NCBI GenBank assembly: GCA_009787075.1
Contig: WRGS01000154.1
Location: 1 to 7,345, forward strand
Length of the DNA stretch: 7,345 bases
From: Paludibacter sp.
GTDB taxonomy: Bacteria; Bacteroidota; Bacteroidia; Bacteroidales; Paludibacteraceae
Reading direction: 5' to 3'
The position numbers and the translations under genes were made by a program. The notes under the pieces are model-generated. The model was not told the DNA's origin and searched no databases. It saw nothing but the letters and a program-made list of their open reading frames with translations. Positions 1-6,586 of this stretch are shown here, one piece after another; position 1 is the first letter of the stretch; each line of letters begins with the position of its first letter.

Positions 1-1814
1 GCCTCGCGGCGCGATTTTACTTTTGAACGAATAAATTTCCCGTTGTCGTCCAAAGGCGCATTTCCCTGAGCCACAGTGAGCGCTTCTTCTTCTTCGGCTG
101 TATAATATTCTATTCCTTTGGTAGAAACATCTACAATGCCTTCTGCAACTTTGCGGTAAGGCGTTTCAATAAAGCCTAATTCATTTATTTTAGCATAAAT
201 ACAAAGCGATGAAATCAACCCGATATTTGGTCCTTCAGGCGTTTCAATGGGGCAAAGTCGTCCGTAGTGCGTATAATGCACGTCCCGCACTTCAAATCCC
301 GCGCGTTCGCGGCTCAAACCGCCGGGTCCCAAAGCCGAAAGACGCCGTTTGTGCGTAATTTCAGCAAGCGGATTCTGCTGGTCCATAAACTGCGACAACG
401 CATTTGTTCCAAAAAATGAATTGATAACGCTTGACAAACTTTTTGCATTAATCAAATCAATAGGTGTAAATACTTCATTATCACGCACATTCATACGTTC
501 GCGGATTGTACGCGCCATACGCGCAAATCCAACGCCAAACTGATTGAAAAGTTGTTCGCCAACAGTGCGCACGCGGCGGTTGCTCAAATGGTCAATATCA
601 TCGACAATCGCTTTTGAATTAATTAATTCAATAAGATATTTTATAATTTCAATAATATCTTCTTTGGTAAGCACCTTAACGTCCATTGAGGTTGTCAGGT
701 TAAGTTTTCTGTTGATGCGGTAACGCCCAACTTCTCCCAAATCGTAACGTTTTTCGGAGAAGAAAAGATTTGTAATCACTTCGCGCGCCGCCGAATCGTC
801 GGCAGGCTCTGCGTTGCGCAATTGGCGATAGATATACAAAACCGCTTCCTTTTCAGAATTTGAAGGGTCTTTTTGCAAAGTATTGTAAATAATTGCATAG
901 TCGCTTTGATTTACATCTTCTTTATGTATCAAAATATTTTGTGCGCCACTTTCAACAATATCGTCAATGTGCTTGTTTTCAAGCACGGTTTCACGGTCAA
1001 TAATTACCTCATTACGTTCTATGGTAACTACTTCTCCCGTATCTTCATCAACAAAATCCTCATTCCACGATTTGAGCACGCGGGCGGCAAGGGTTTTGCC
1101 AACATATTTTTTCAGATTCGATTTATTGACTTTTACCTCTTCGGCAAGGTCAAAAATTTCGAGAATATCTTTGTCGCTCTCGAAACCGATAGCACGCAAC
1201 AAAGTTGTAACGGGCAATTTCTTCTTTCTGTCGATGTAAGCGTACATCACGTTGTTGATGTCGGTAGCAAATTCCATCCACGAGCCGCGAAATGGAATAA
1301 TACGCGCAGAATATAGTTTAATACCGTTGGCGTGCATGCTTTGCCCAAAAAACACGCCGGGTGAGCGGTGCAACTGCGACACTATCACCCTTTCAGCCCC
1401 GTTGATTACAAACGTTCCTTTTGGCGTCATATATGGAATTGAGCCAAGATAAACGTCTTGAATTACGGTGTCGAAATCTTCGTGATCGTCGTCGGTGCAA
1501 TACAATTTTAGTTTTGCTTTCAGAGGCACGGCATAGGTCAATCCGCGTTCCAAACATTCCTCAATTGAATAACGCGGCGGGTCAATATTATAATCCAAAA
1601 ATTCGAGTATAAAATTGTTGCGCGTGTCCGAAATCGGGAAATTTTCTTGGAATACCTTATAAAGACCTTCCTTTTTTCGTTCTTCGGGCGATGTATCCAT
1701 TCGGAAAAACTCCTGAAACGATTTTAATTGCACTTCCAAAAAATCGGGATAATCCATTCGATTTTTTATGGAGGCAAAACTGATTCGTTGATTATTGTTG
1801 CTGTTTGAAGACAT
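1..1814 (-). CDS. rpoB: RNA polymerase beta subunit, N-terminal 604 codons (3' end outside window)
   Basis: This is the catalytic beta subunit of RNA polymerase, cut by the window edge; the frame stays open from the ATG at 1814 to base 1. The family is about 1270 residues in Bacteroidetes, so a little under half is present: the N-terminal protrusion, the lobe, and the fork/rifampicin pocket. The start MSSNSNNNQRISFASIKN is typical of the phylum; the next Met (residue 20, before DYPDF) would lose conserved sequence. The rifampicin region covers residues 467-495 (window about 332-416), with GTNALSQFMDQ, then EITHKRRLSALGPGG. The residues equivalent to E. coli Q513, D516, H526 and S531 are all unchanged, so no classical resistance substitution is seen. 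The motif PIETPEGPNIGL follows. It lies 123 nt after rplL, separated by a terminator-like hairpin, and there is no Shine-Dalgarno. rpoC would be expected next. Confidence 0.98.
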   Translation of the reverse strand, partial: MSSNSNNNQRISFASIKNRMDYPDFLEVQLKSFQEFFRMDTSPEERKKEGLYKVFQENFPISDTRNNFILEFLDYNIDPPRYSIEECLERGLTYAVPLKAKLKLYCTDDDHEDFDTVIQDVYLGSIPYMTPKGTFVINGAERVIVSQLHRSPGVFFGQSMHANGIKLYSARIIPFRGSWMEFATDINNVMYAYIDRKKKLPVTTLLRAIGFESDKDILEIFDLAEEVKVNKSNLKKYVGKTLAARVLKSWNEDFVDEDTGEVVTIERNEVIIDRETVLENKHIDDIVESGAQNILIHKEDVNQSDYAIIYNTLQKDPSNSEKEAVLYIYRQLRNAEPADDSAAREVITNLFFSEKRYDLGEVGRYRINRKLNLTTSMDVKVLTKEDIIEIIKYLIELINSKAIVDDIDHLSNRRVRTVGEQLFNQFGVGFARMARTIRERMNVRDNEVFTPIDLINAKSLSSVINSFFGTNALSQFMDQQNPLAEITHKRRLSALGPGGLSRERAGFEVRDVHYTHYGRLCPIETPEGPNIGLISSLCIYAKINELGFIETPYRKVAEGIVDVSTKGIEYYTAEEEEALTVAQGNAPLDDNGKFIRSKVKSRRE

Positions 1815-1873
1815 TCTAAAAAAATGTGTTAAATATTTTATGTTCAATCGAACCTTATTTATTTTTAATACGC

Positions 1874-1914
1874 AAAAAGGTTTAGCGTCCGCTTTCTATG
1901 CAGGACACTAAACC
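1874..1914 (-). terminator. Intrinsic terminator/attenuator-like hairpin between rplL and rpoB
   Basis: Read on the minus strand, the arms GGTTTAGTGTCC and GGACGCTAAACC form a continuous 12-bp stem with one G-U pair. Two inner G-C pairs past a bulged U, and a 7-nt loop, complete it. UUUUU (1878-1874) follows immediately. On the plus strand the G-U pair becomes a C-A mismatch, so the structure fits the minus-strand RNA better. Because rpoB follows with no convincing promoter, I infer partial termination. E. coli has an attenuator (and an RNase III site) at this same junction. Confidence 0.75.
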
Positions 1915-1917
1915 AAA

Positions 1918-1934
1918 TACCTGATAATCAGGTA
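1918..1934 (-). other. Small hairpin just after the rplL stop codon
   Basis: The arms ACCTGA and TCAGGT, plus one outer A-T pair, make a perfect 7-bp stem with a 3-nt loop. It starts 4 nt after the rplL stop codon and sits 4 nt ahead of the larger terminator-like hairpin at 1879-1914. It has no U-run of its own. It may protect the rplL mRNA 3' end or form part of a tandem attenuator; this role is inferred. Confidence 0.5.
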
Positions 1935-1937
1935 GTT

Positions 1938-2315
1938 TTATTTAAGTTCAACTTCCGCCCCGCCTTCTTCAAGCGATTTTTTCAGGGCTTCGGCTTCGTC
2001 TTTTGCTACTCCTTCTTTAATTACCGAAGGTGCAGCATCAACGAGGTCTTTGGCTTCTTTAAGTCCAAGACCGGTCAATTCTTTAACCAATTTTACTATA
2101 GCAAGTTTTTGAGCGCCTGCTGCTTTCAAAAGTACGTCAAACGATGTTTTTTCGGCTGGCGCGTCTGCTGCACTTGCAACAGGACCTGCTGCAACTGCTA
2201 CCGCAGCGGCTGCGGGTTCAATTCCGTATTCGTCTTTCAAAATTTGCGCTAATTCATTAACTTCTTTTACGGTTAAATTAACCAATTGTTCTGCAAAAGA
2301 TTTCAAATCTGCCAT
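1938..2315 (-). CDS. rplL: 50S ribosomal protein L7/L12
   Basis: This is the stalk protein present in several copies on L10; it recruits and activates the translational GTPases, including the EF-Tu encoded upstream. At 125 residues it is full length. The N-terminal dimerisation and L10-binding helices cover residues 1-32. An Ala-rich flexible hinge spans about 34-54. The globular factor-binding domain starts near FDVLLKAAG (59-67) and contains the conserved GLGLKEAKDLVD (82-93). The ATG at 2315 gives the standard MADLKSFAEQL start. The 48-nt gap from rplJ is almost pure A/T with no Shine-Dalgarno, as is usual in Bacteroidetes. Two hairpins follow the stop codon before rpoB, which suggests that L12 is made in excess over the polymerase subunit. 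Confidence 0.98.
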   Translation of the reverse strand: MADLKSFAEQLVNLTVKEVNELAQILKDEYGIEPAAAAVAVAAGPVASAADAPAEKTSFDVLLKAAGAQKLAIVKLVKELTGLGLKEAKDLVDAAPSVIKEGVAKDEAEALKKSLEEGGAEVELK

Positions 2316-2363
2316 TTTATTTTTATTTTATATTTTATTTATTATTAATTTATTAAAAGATAA

Positions 2364-2879
2364 TTATCTTTCACCGAGGGTTTTGAGTACTCCGTGAATT
2401 GTATTTCCGCCAGATTGAAGGGCTGAAATAACATTTTTAGCAGGCGACTGCAACAATGCAATGACATCGCCGATAAGTTCGTTTTTGCTCTTGATATTAA
2501 TAAGCGTCTCAAGTTGATTTTCGCCGATGTAGAAACTTTCTTCAACATAAGCGGCTTTCAAAACAGGTTTTTTGTTCTTTTTGCTAAACTCTTTTATAAG
2601 TTTTGCAGGAGCGTTACCTGTGTTGGTAAGCATAAGCGATGTTTCGCCTTTGAGAGTATCGTACAATTCGCTGAAATCAATTTGTGAATTTTCTAGCGCT
2701 TTGTGGAGCAACGTATTCTTTACAACCAAAAGTTTTATCTCTTTTTTGTTACATTCGCGGCGCAGGTCGCTTGTTTGCGATGCGTTTAAGCCGCCAATGT
2801 CAGCCAAATAAAAGTGCGAATATTCCTGTAAAGAATTTCCTAACTGATTAATTATTATTCCTTTATCTTCTTTTTTCAT
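2364..2879 (-). CDS. rplJ: 50S ribosomal protein L10
   Basis: L10 is the base of the ribosomal stalk: its N-terminal domain binds 23S rRNA beside L11, and its C-terminal helix carries the L7/L12 dimers. The product is 171 residues, normal for the family. The N-terminal region includes YLADIGGLNASQ (24-35) and the conserved VVKNTLLHKAL (52-62). The C-terminal helix, about 138-171 (SALQSGGNTIHGVLKTLGER), is the L12-binding segment. The ATG at 2879 lies only 14 nt after the rplA stop. In E. coli L10 represses its own mRNA through a long leader ahead of rplJ; here there is no room for a separate leader, so any control of that kind must use rplA coding sequence or a different site. Confidence 0.97.
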   Translation of the reverse strand: MKKEDKGIIINQLGNSLQEYSHFYLADIGGLNASQTSDLRRECNKKEIKLLVVKNTLLHKALENSQIDFSELYDTLKGETSLMLTNTGNAPAKLIKEFSKKNKKPVLKAAYVEESFYIGENQLETLINIKSKNELIGDVIALLQSPAKNVISALQSGGNTIHGVLKTLGER

Positions 2880-2893
2880 ACTTTTATTAAAAT

Positions 2894-3589
2894 TTAATCT
2901 TCAACAGATTTAGGGTCAATTTTCAAACCTTTGCTCATCGTGCTTGAGAGATAAATACTTTTGATATAAGTGCCTTTTGCCGCTGTAGGTTTGAGTTTGA
3001 TTATTGTAGCGATAAATTCTTTGGCATTTTCAGTAATTTTTTCAGAAGAAAAAGAAACCTTGCCTATTGAAGTATGCACAATACCTGCTTTATCAACTTT
3101 AAAGTCGATTTTGCCCTGTTTTACTTCTTTTACCGCTTTTGCAACATCTTGCGTAACCGTACCGCTTTTTGGGTTCGGCATCAGCCCGCGAGGACCAAGC
3201 ACGCGCCCTAAAGCACCTAATTTTCCCATTATTGCAGGTTGGGTAATGATAACGTCAATATCAGTCCAACCGCCCTTTATTTTTTCAATATACTCGTCTA
3301 ACCCAACATAATCTGCACCTGCTTCTTTTGCAGCTGCTTCCTGGTCGGGATTACATAATGCGAGAACCCTTACCTGTTTGCCCGTTCCATTTGGCAGCGA
3401 CACAACGCCGCGTACCATTTGGTTTGCTTTACGGGGGTCGACACCCAAACGCACATCAATATCTACCGAAGCATCAAATTTTGTGGTTGTAATTTCTTTA
3501 ACCAACGATGCTGCTTCTTTGAGCGTATAAGTTTTCCCGGGTTCAATTTTTTCCAAAGCCAATTTCTGATTTTTCGTTAATTTACTCAT
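2894..3589 (-). CDS. rplA: 50S ribosomal protein L1
   Basis: L1 binds helices 76-78 of 23S rRNA and forms the mobile stalk at the E site that helps deacylated tRNA leave. In many bacteria it also represses the rplK-rplA message. The product is 231 residues, the normal length. The family signature GPRGLMPNPKSG is at residues 132-143. The rRNA-binding N-terminal half includes FDASVDIDVRLGVDPRKANQ (38-57), and the C-terminus has GTYIKSIYLSSTMSKG (206-221). The ATG at 3589 lies 27 nt after the rplK stop, in an AT-rich spacer without a Shine-Dalgarno sequence. The close spacing implies cotranscription with rplK. Confidence 0.98.
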   Translation of the reverse strand: MSKLTKNQKLALEKIEPGKTYTLKEAASLVKEITTTKFDASVDIDVRLGVDPRKANQMVRGVVSLPNGTGKQVRVLALCNPDQEAAAKEAGADYVGLDEYIEKIKGGWTDIDVIITQPAIMGKLGALGRVLGPRGLMPNPKSGTVTQDVAKAVKEVKQGKIDFKVDKAGIVHTSIGKVSFSSEKITENAKEFIATIIKLKPTAAKGTYIKSIYLSSTMSKGLKIDPKSVED

Positions 3590-3616
3590 TTTCTTAAAAT
3601 TGATTTATAAAAATTA

Positions 3617-4054
3617 TTAACTCGGAAAATCACCTTTTACTGTGATACCCATGCTGCGCGCTGTTCCGGCTACCATTTTCATAGCCGCTGCGACATCAAA
3701 ACAATTCAAATCGACCATTTTGTCGTTAGCAATAGTTTGCACCTGCTCCCACGTAACCGACGCCACTTTTTTGCGGTTTGGCTCTGCCGAGCCGCTTTTT
3801 ACCTTTGTCAGTTCCAAAAGTTGAACTGCCACAGGAGGCGTTTTTACTACAAAATCAAACGATTTGTCTGCATAATAAGTAATGACAACAGGTAAAACTT
3901 TACCTGCCTTGTCTTGAGTTCGGGCATTAAACTGTTTGCAAAACTCCATAATATTGATACCTTTAGAACCCAAAGCGGGTCCTACAGGCGGCGATGGATT
4001 TGCCGCACCACCTTTAATCTGCAATTTAATAAAGCCAGCAACTTCTTTTGCCAT
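3617..4054 (-). CDS. rplK: 50S ribosomal protein L11
   Basis: L11 binds the GTPase-associated centre of 23S rRNA next to L10 and is needed for full activity of elongation and release factors and for stringent-response sensing. The product is 145 residues, within the usual range. The N-terminal domain carries the conserved proline loop PSPPVGPALGSKG (20-32); the prolines associated with thiostrepton sensitivity (P22, P26) are present. The C-terminal rRNA-binding domain ends with GTARSMGITVKG (130-141). The ATG at 4054 gives the standard MAKEVAGFIKLQ start. The 71-nt gap after nusG is the longest protein-gene spacer between secE and rplL, and it contains a 7-bp hairpin at 4100-4124. Confidence 0.98.
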   Translation of the reverse strand: MAKEVAGFIKLQIKGGAANPSPPVGPALGSKGINIMEFCKQFNARTQDKAGKVLPVVITYYADKSFDFVVKTPPVAVQLLELTKVKSGSAEPNRKKVASVTWEQVQTIANDKMVDLNCFDVAAAMKMVAGTARSMGITVKGDFPS

Positions 4055-4099
4055 AAACTTTCTTCGATTTTTTTTTATTAAAAATTTAAAAGAAATTTA

Positions 4100-4124
4100 T
4101 TTCGGAATGTAACAAAGTCCGAAA
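4100..4124 (-). other. Hairpin in the nusG-rplK spacer (possible L1 target or nusG 3' end)
   Basis: The arms TTTCGGA and TCCGAAA pair perfectly over 7 bp around an 11-nt loop. The stem starts one base after the nusG stop codon and lies about 45 nt ahead of the rplK ATG. It has no following U-run, so a terminator is unlikely. The rplK leader is where L1 autoregulates in E. coli, but I cannot match this hairpin to the L1 binding motif by eye. Confidence 0.45.
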
Positions 4125-4125
4125 A

Positions 4126-4674
4126 TTATTCTTTTTCCACTTGCGTGAAACCCAATTCAATCGGATTTTTCCGACCAAATATCATAACCATAACTTTGAG
4201 TTTTTTCTTCTCATTATTGACCTCTTCAATCGTACCTGTAAAGCCCGAAAATGGTCCGAAAATAACTTTTACCGTTTCGCCTACGTGATACGGAACAAGC
4301 ATCTCTTCGCCGTTTTCCTGCATCTGGTCAACTTGACCTAAAATGCGATTAACTTCTGACGGTCGTATCGGAGATGGAACACCGTTTGACTCGCTCAAAA
4401 ATCCTAACACATTAGGAGTCCAGCGTAAACGATGTTGAATTTCATTATTGAGATTTGCTTCTACCAGAACGTATCCCGGCATACAATTACGCTCTTTGGT
4501 AATTTTTTTGCCGCCGCGTATCTGAAAAACTTTTTCTGTGGGAATAAGTACCTGCGAAACAAAACGTTCAAGGCGATTGTTTTTTACATCAAGTTCAATG
4601 TATTCTTTCACTTTGTTCTCTTTTCCACTGATAGCACGCAAAACGTACCACTTCATTTCATTTGTTTCTGCCAT
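4126..4674 (-). CDS. nusG: Transcription termination/antitermination protein NusG
   Basis: NusG is the universally conserved Spt5-type factor. Its NGN domain binds the RNA polymerase clamp, and its KOW domain contacts Rho or ribosomal protein S10, coupling transcription to translation. With the start used here the product is 182 residues. The NGN domain begins at MKWYVLRAISGKENKVKEY and includes MPGYVLVEANL. The KOW domain begins near residue 127 (VPYHVGETVKVIFGPFSGF). The frame extends 11 codons further, to a TTG at 4707 that overlaps secE, but the ATG at 4674 gives the family-typical start MAETNEMKWYVL and leaves a 25-nt gap after secE. An AGGAAAG stretch lies just upstream of it, an incidental purine tract in this Shine-Dalgarno-poor phylum. 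Confidence 0.96.
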   Translation of the reverse strand: MAETNEMKWYVLRAISGKENKVKEYIELDVKNNRLERFVSQVLIPTEKVFQIRGGKKITKERNCMPGYVLVEANLNNEIQHRLRWTPNVLGFLSESNGVPSPIRPSEVNRILGQVDQMQENGEEMLVPYHVGETVKVIFGPFSGFTGTIEEVNNEKKKLKVMVMIFGRKNPIELGFTQVEKE

Positions 4675-4699
4675 TTGTTCTTTCCTCTTTTTGAAAAAA

Positions 4700-4891
4700 T
4701 TAACCAAATAAACCGTAAATAAATTTCATGATAGTTTCAAACGATTTGTCCATAAGCCACACGATGATAGCGATGAAGATGGAAGCAACCAGCACCACAA
4801 TCGCGCTGTTAGCCAACTCCGAAAGAGAAGGCCACGATACTTTATGAAGTAATTCGTTGTAAGACTCTTTGATATAGTTAATAACTTTCAT
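4700..4891 (-). CDS. secE: Preprotein translocase subunit SecE
   Basis: SecE is the small membrane subunit that clamps the SecY channel in the inner membrane. The product is 63 residues, the short single-span form found in most bacteria rather than the three-span form of E. coli. The cytoplasmic amphipathic helix comes first (about 1-18), then the conserved VSWPS turn (18-22), then one membrane helix (about 29-48). It lies between tRNA-Trp (30-nt gap) and nusG (25-nt gap); the secE-nusG pair is conserved across bacteria. The ATG at 4891 has no Shine-Dalgarno and follows an A/T-rich stretch. Confidence 0.96.
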   Translation of the reverse strand: MKVINYIKESYNELLHKVSWPSLSELANSAIVVLVASIFIAIIVWLMDKSFETIMKFIYGLFG

Positions 4892-4921
4892 ATATTTTTT
4901 TTATTGTATAAATATATTTTG

Positions 4922-4994
4922 CACGGGAGGTAAGGCTCGAACTCACGACCTACGGTTTTGGAGACCGTCGCTCTACCAACTGAGCTACACCCGT
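4922..4994 (-). tRNA. tRNA-Trp (anticodon CCA)
   Basis: A 73-nt cloverleaf. The D arm is GCTC/GAGC with loop AGTTGGTA. The anticodon stem ACGGT/ACCGT encloses CTCCAAA, giving anticodon CCA. The T arm is GTGAG/CTTAC with TTCGAGC. The acceptor ACGGGTG/CTCCCGT has one U-U mismatch at the sixth pair (6-67). The discriminator is G, and no 3' CCA is encoded (CAAAA follows). The gene sits between tuf and secE, so it must be cut out of the operon transcript, and an 18-bp hairpin lies directly upstream. Confidence 0.97.
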
Positions 4995-4999
4995 GTGTT

Positions 5000-5047
5000 A
5001 ATTTTTGGAAAATAAAAATCTTTTATAACTTTTATTTTCCAAAAATT
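5000..5047 (-). other. Perfect 18-bp hairpin between tuf and tRNA-Trp
   Basis: On the minus strand AATTTTTGGAAAATAAAA pairs without mismatch to its exact complement after a 12-nt loop. It starts 5 nt past the tuf stop codon and ends 5 nt before tRNA-Trp. No U-run follows, so it does not look like a plain intrinsic terminator. I infer an RNase processing site or a structure protecting the 3' end of tuf mRNA. Confidence 0.75.
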
Positions 5048-5052
5048 TGTTT

Positions 5053-6240
5053 TTAGTCAATCAATTCTGTAATTTGTCCCGAACCAACTGTACGACCACC
5101 TTCGCGGATAGCGAAACGCAAACCAGCAGAGCAGGCAACAGGGTAAATTAATTGTACTGTAATTTCGAGGTTGTCGCCCGGCATTACCATTTCTGTTCCT
5201 TCCGGCAAAGTGATTTCGCCTGTAACGTCCAAAGTACGAATATAGAATTGAGGACGATATTTATTGTGGAACGGAGTATGACGTCCGCCTTCTTCTTTTT
5301 TCAAAATATAAACAGAGGCTTTGAATTTTGAATGAGGCGTTACTTTACCCGGGTGGGTGATAACCATACCGCGTTTGATTTCATCTTTATCAATACCGCG
5401 AAGAAGCAAACCAACATTGTCGCCAGCCTGACCTTCGTCAAGAATTTTACGGAACATTTCAACGCCTGTAACGGTAGAATTCAGTTTTTCTGCGCCAAGA
5501 CCGATGATAGAAACCGCTTCGCCTGTTTTGATAATACCTGTTTCGATACGACCTGTTGCAACTGTACCACGACCTGTAATTGAAAATACGTCTTCAACAG
5601 GCATCAAGAATGGTTTGTCGATAGCGCGAGGAGGCAATTCAATCCAAGTATCAACTGCGTCCATCAATTCCATAACTTTTTCTTCCCATTCAGCTACTCC
5701 GTTCAAAGCGCCGAGAGCCGAGCCACGGATAATAGGTGTATTGTCGCCGTCAAATTCATAGAAAGTGAGCAGTTCGCGCATTTCCATTTCTACCAAATCC
5801 AACATTTCGGGGTCGTCCACCATATCGCATTTGTTCATAAATACAACCAAACGTGGAACGTTTACCTGACGAGCCAACAAAATATGTTCGCGTGTTTGAG
5901 GCATAGGACCGTCTGTAGCAGCCACAACGATGATAGCGCCGTCCATTTGAGCAGCACCTGTAACCATGTTTTTAACATAGTCGGCGTGACCCGGACAGTC
6001 TACGTGTGCATAGTGTCTGTTTGCTGTTTGATATTCTACGTGTGCAGTATTAATGGTAATACCGCGTTCCTTTTCTTCGGGTGCGTTGTCGATTGAATCG
6101 AACGAGCGGATTTCCGAAAGACCTTTTTTAGCAAGTACTTGCGTAATTGCGGCTGTTAAAGTTGTCTTACCGTGGTCAACGTGTCCGATTGTACCTACGT
6201 TTACGTGCGGTTTCGACCTGTCAAATTTTTCTTTTGCCAT
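5053..6240 (-). CDS. tuf: Translation elongation factor Tu
   Basis: EF-Tu carries aminoacyl-tRNA to the ribosomal A site and hydrolyses GTP on correct pairing; it is usually among the most abundant cell proteins. The product is 395 residues, full length. The G domain has GHVDHGKT (19-26, P-loop), switch I RGITINT (59-65), DCPGH (81-85, including the catalytic His), NKCD (136-139) and SAL (174-176). Domains 2 and 3 follow, with GRGTVATGRIE, GGRHTPF and the C-terminal LRFAIREGGRTVGSG. The ATG at 6240 gives the standard MAKEKFDRSKPHVNVGTIGHV start. The 64-nt leader after tRNA-Thr(GGU) is AT-rich, with no convincing internal promoter, so it is probably read from the promoter upstream of the tRNA cluster. 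Whether another tuf copy exists cannot be told from this window. Confidence 0.99.
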   Translation of the reverse strand: MAKEKFDRSKPHVNVGTIGHVDHGKTTLTAAITQVLAKKGLSEIRSFDSIDNAPEEKERGITINTAHVEYQTANRHYAHVDCPGHADYVKNMVTGAAQMDGAIIVVAATDGPMPQTREHILLARQVNVPRLVVFMNKCDMVDDPEMLDLVEMEMRELLTFYEFDGDNTPIIRGSALGALNGVAEWEEKVMELMDAVDTWIELPPRAIDKPFLMPVEDVFSITGRGTVATGRIETGIIKTGEAVSIIGLGAEKLNSTVTGVEMFRKILDEGQAGDNVGLLLRGIDKDEIKRGMVITHPGKVTPHSKFKASVYILKKEEGGRHTPFHNKYRPQFYIRTLDVTGEITLPEGTEMVMPGDNLEITVQLIYPVACSAGLRFAIREGGRTVGSGQITELID

Positions 6241-6304
6241 AACTTAAAAGATAATAAAAGATTATTTTTTTGTATTTATTTTTTTAATTACAATTTATTT
6301 TTTG

Positions 6305-6376
<72 letters not shown>

Positions 6377-6390
6377 AATTTTCACTGAAA

Positions 6391-6421
6391 TAAGTTGCAG
6401 GAACGTTGCCCCTGCAACTTA
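6391..6421 (-). other. 11-bp inverted repeat between tRNA-Gly and tRNA-Thr(GGU)
   Basis: TAAGTTGCAGG and CCTGCAACTTA pair perfectly over 11 bp around a 9-nt loop. It is the most GC-rich spacer structure in the tRNA cluster. Outside it, CACT and AGTG could extend the stem discontinuously. No long U-run follows on the minus strand. It may be a processing or spacing element within the polycistronic tRNA precursor. Confidence 0.65.
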
Positions 6422-6436
6422 ATTTTTAGTGCTGTG

Positions 6437-6509
6437 AGCGGAAGACGGGGCTCAAACCCGCGACCCTCAGCTTGGAAGGCTAATGCTCTATCGACTGAGC
6501 TACTTCCGC
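6437..6509 (-). tRNA. tRNA-Gly (anticodon UCC)
   Basis: A 73-nt cloverleaf. The acceptor is GCGGAAG/CTTCCGC (perfect) with discriminator U, the usual Gly identity base. The anticodon stem TTAGC/GCTGA encloses CTTCCAA, giving anticodon TCC. The T stem is GCGGG/CCCGT. The D loop is AGTCGATA and the T loop TTTGAGC, so the near-universal G19-C56 elbow pair is replaced by A19-U56. No CCA is encoded. It corresponds in order to E. coli glyT. Confidence 0.97.
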
Positions 6510-6539
6510 AAAATTCCATTTCAAATCTCAAAATTTCAC

Positions 6540-6569
6540 GATTTCAATATTATTGCCAATTTTGAAATC
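6540..6569 (-). other. 8-bp inverted repeat between tRNA-Tyr and tRNA-Gly
   Basis: GATTTCAA and TTGAAATC are exact complements 14 nt apart, within a 77-nt AT-rich spacer that also holds further GAAAT/ATTTC motifs. The stem is weak. It may be a processing signal or a by-product of the repeated AT-rich words in these spacers. Confidence 0.45.
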
Positions 6570-6586
6570 TTTAAATTTAAAATGTG

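Noticed and set aside
332..416. Rifampicin-resistance substitution in rpoB
   Set aside because: The differences from E. coli in this segment (for example Ala at the S522 equivalent) look like ordinary phylum differences from memory, and the main resistance positions are unchanged.
873..1316. 147-codon open frame on the plus strand
   Set aside because: It lies antisense to well-conserved rpoB codons, has no recognisable motifs, and its composition follows from the opposite-strand gene.
1815..1878. Possible rpoB promoter: TTTG near 1877-1874, then TTCGATTG about 20 nt later
   Set aside because: The -7 candidate differs from TAnnTTTG at two fixed positions and the TTTG is part of the terminator U-run, so the match is too weak to annotate.
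2970..3311. 113-codon plus-strand open frame opposite rplA
   Set aside because: It is a shadow of rplA; the minus-strand reading carries the L1 signature, and the plus-strand product resembles nothing known to me.
4675..4707. Upstream TTG start extending NusG by 11 residues
   Set aside because: The extension would overlap secE by 8 nt and adds a lysine-rich stretch not typical of NusG; the ATG at 4674 gives the family-standard N-terminus.
6241..6304. Separate promoter for tuf in the 64-nt leader
   Set aside because: TATCTTTT near the start codon lacks the final G and has no TTTG at the right distance; the region is simply A/T-rich.
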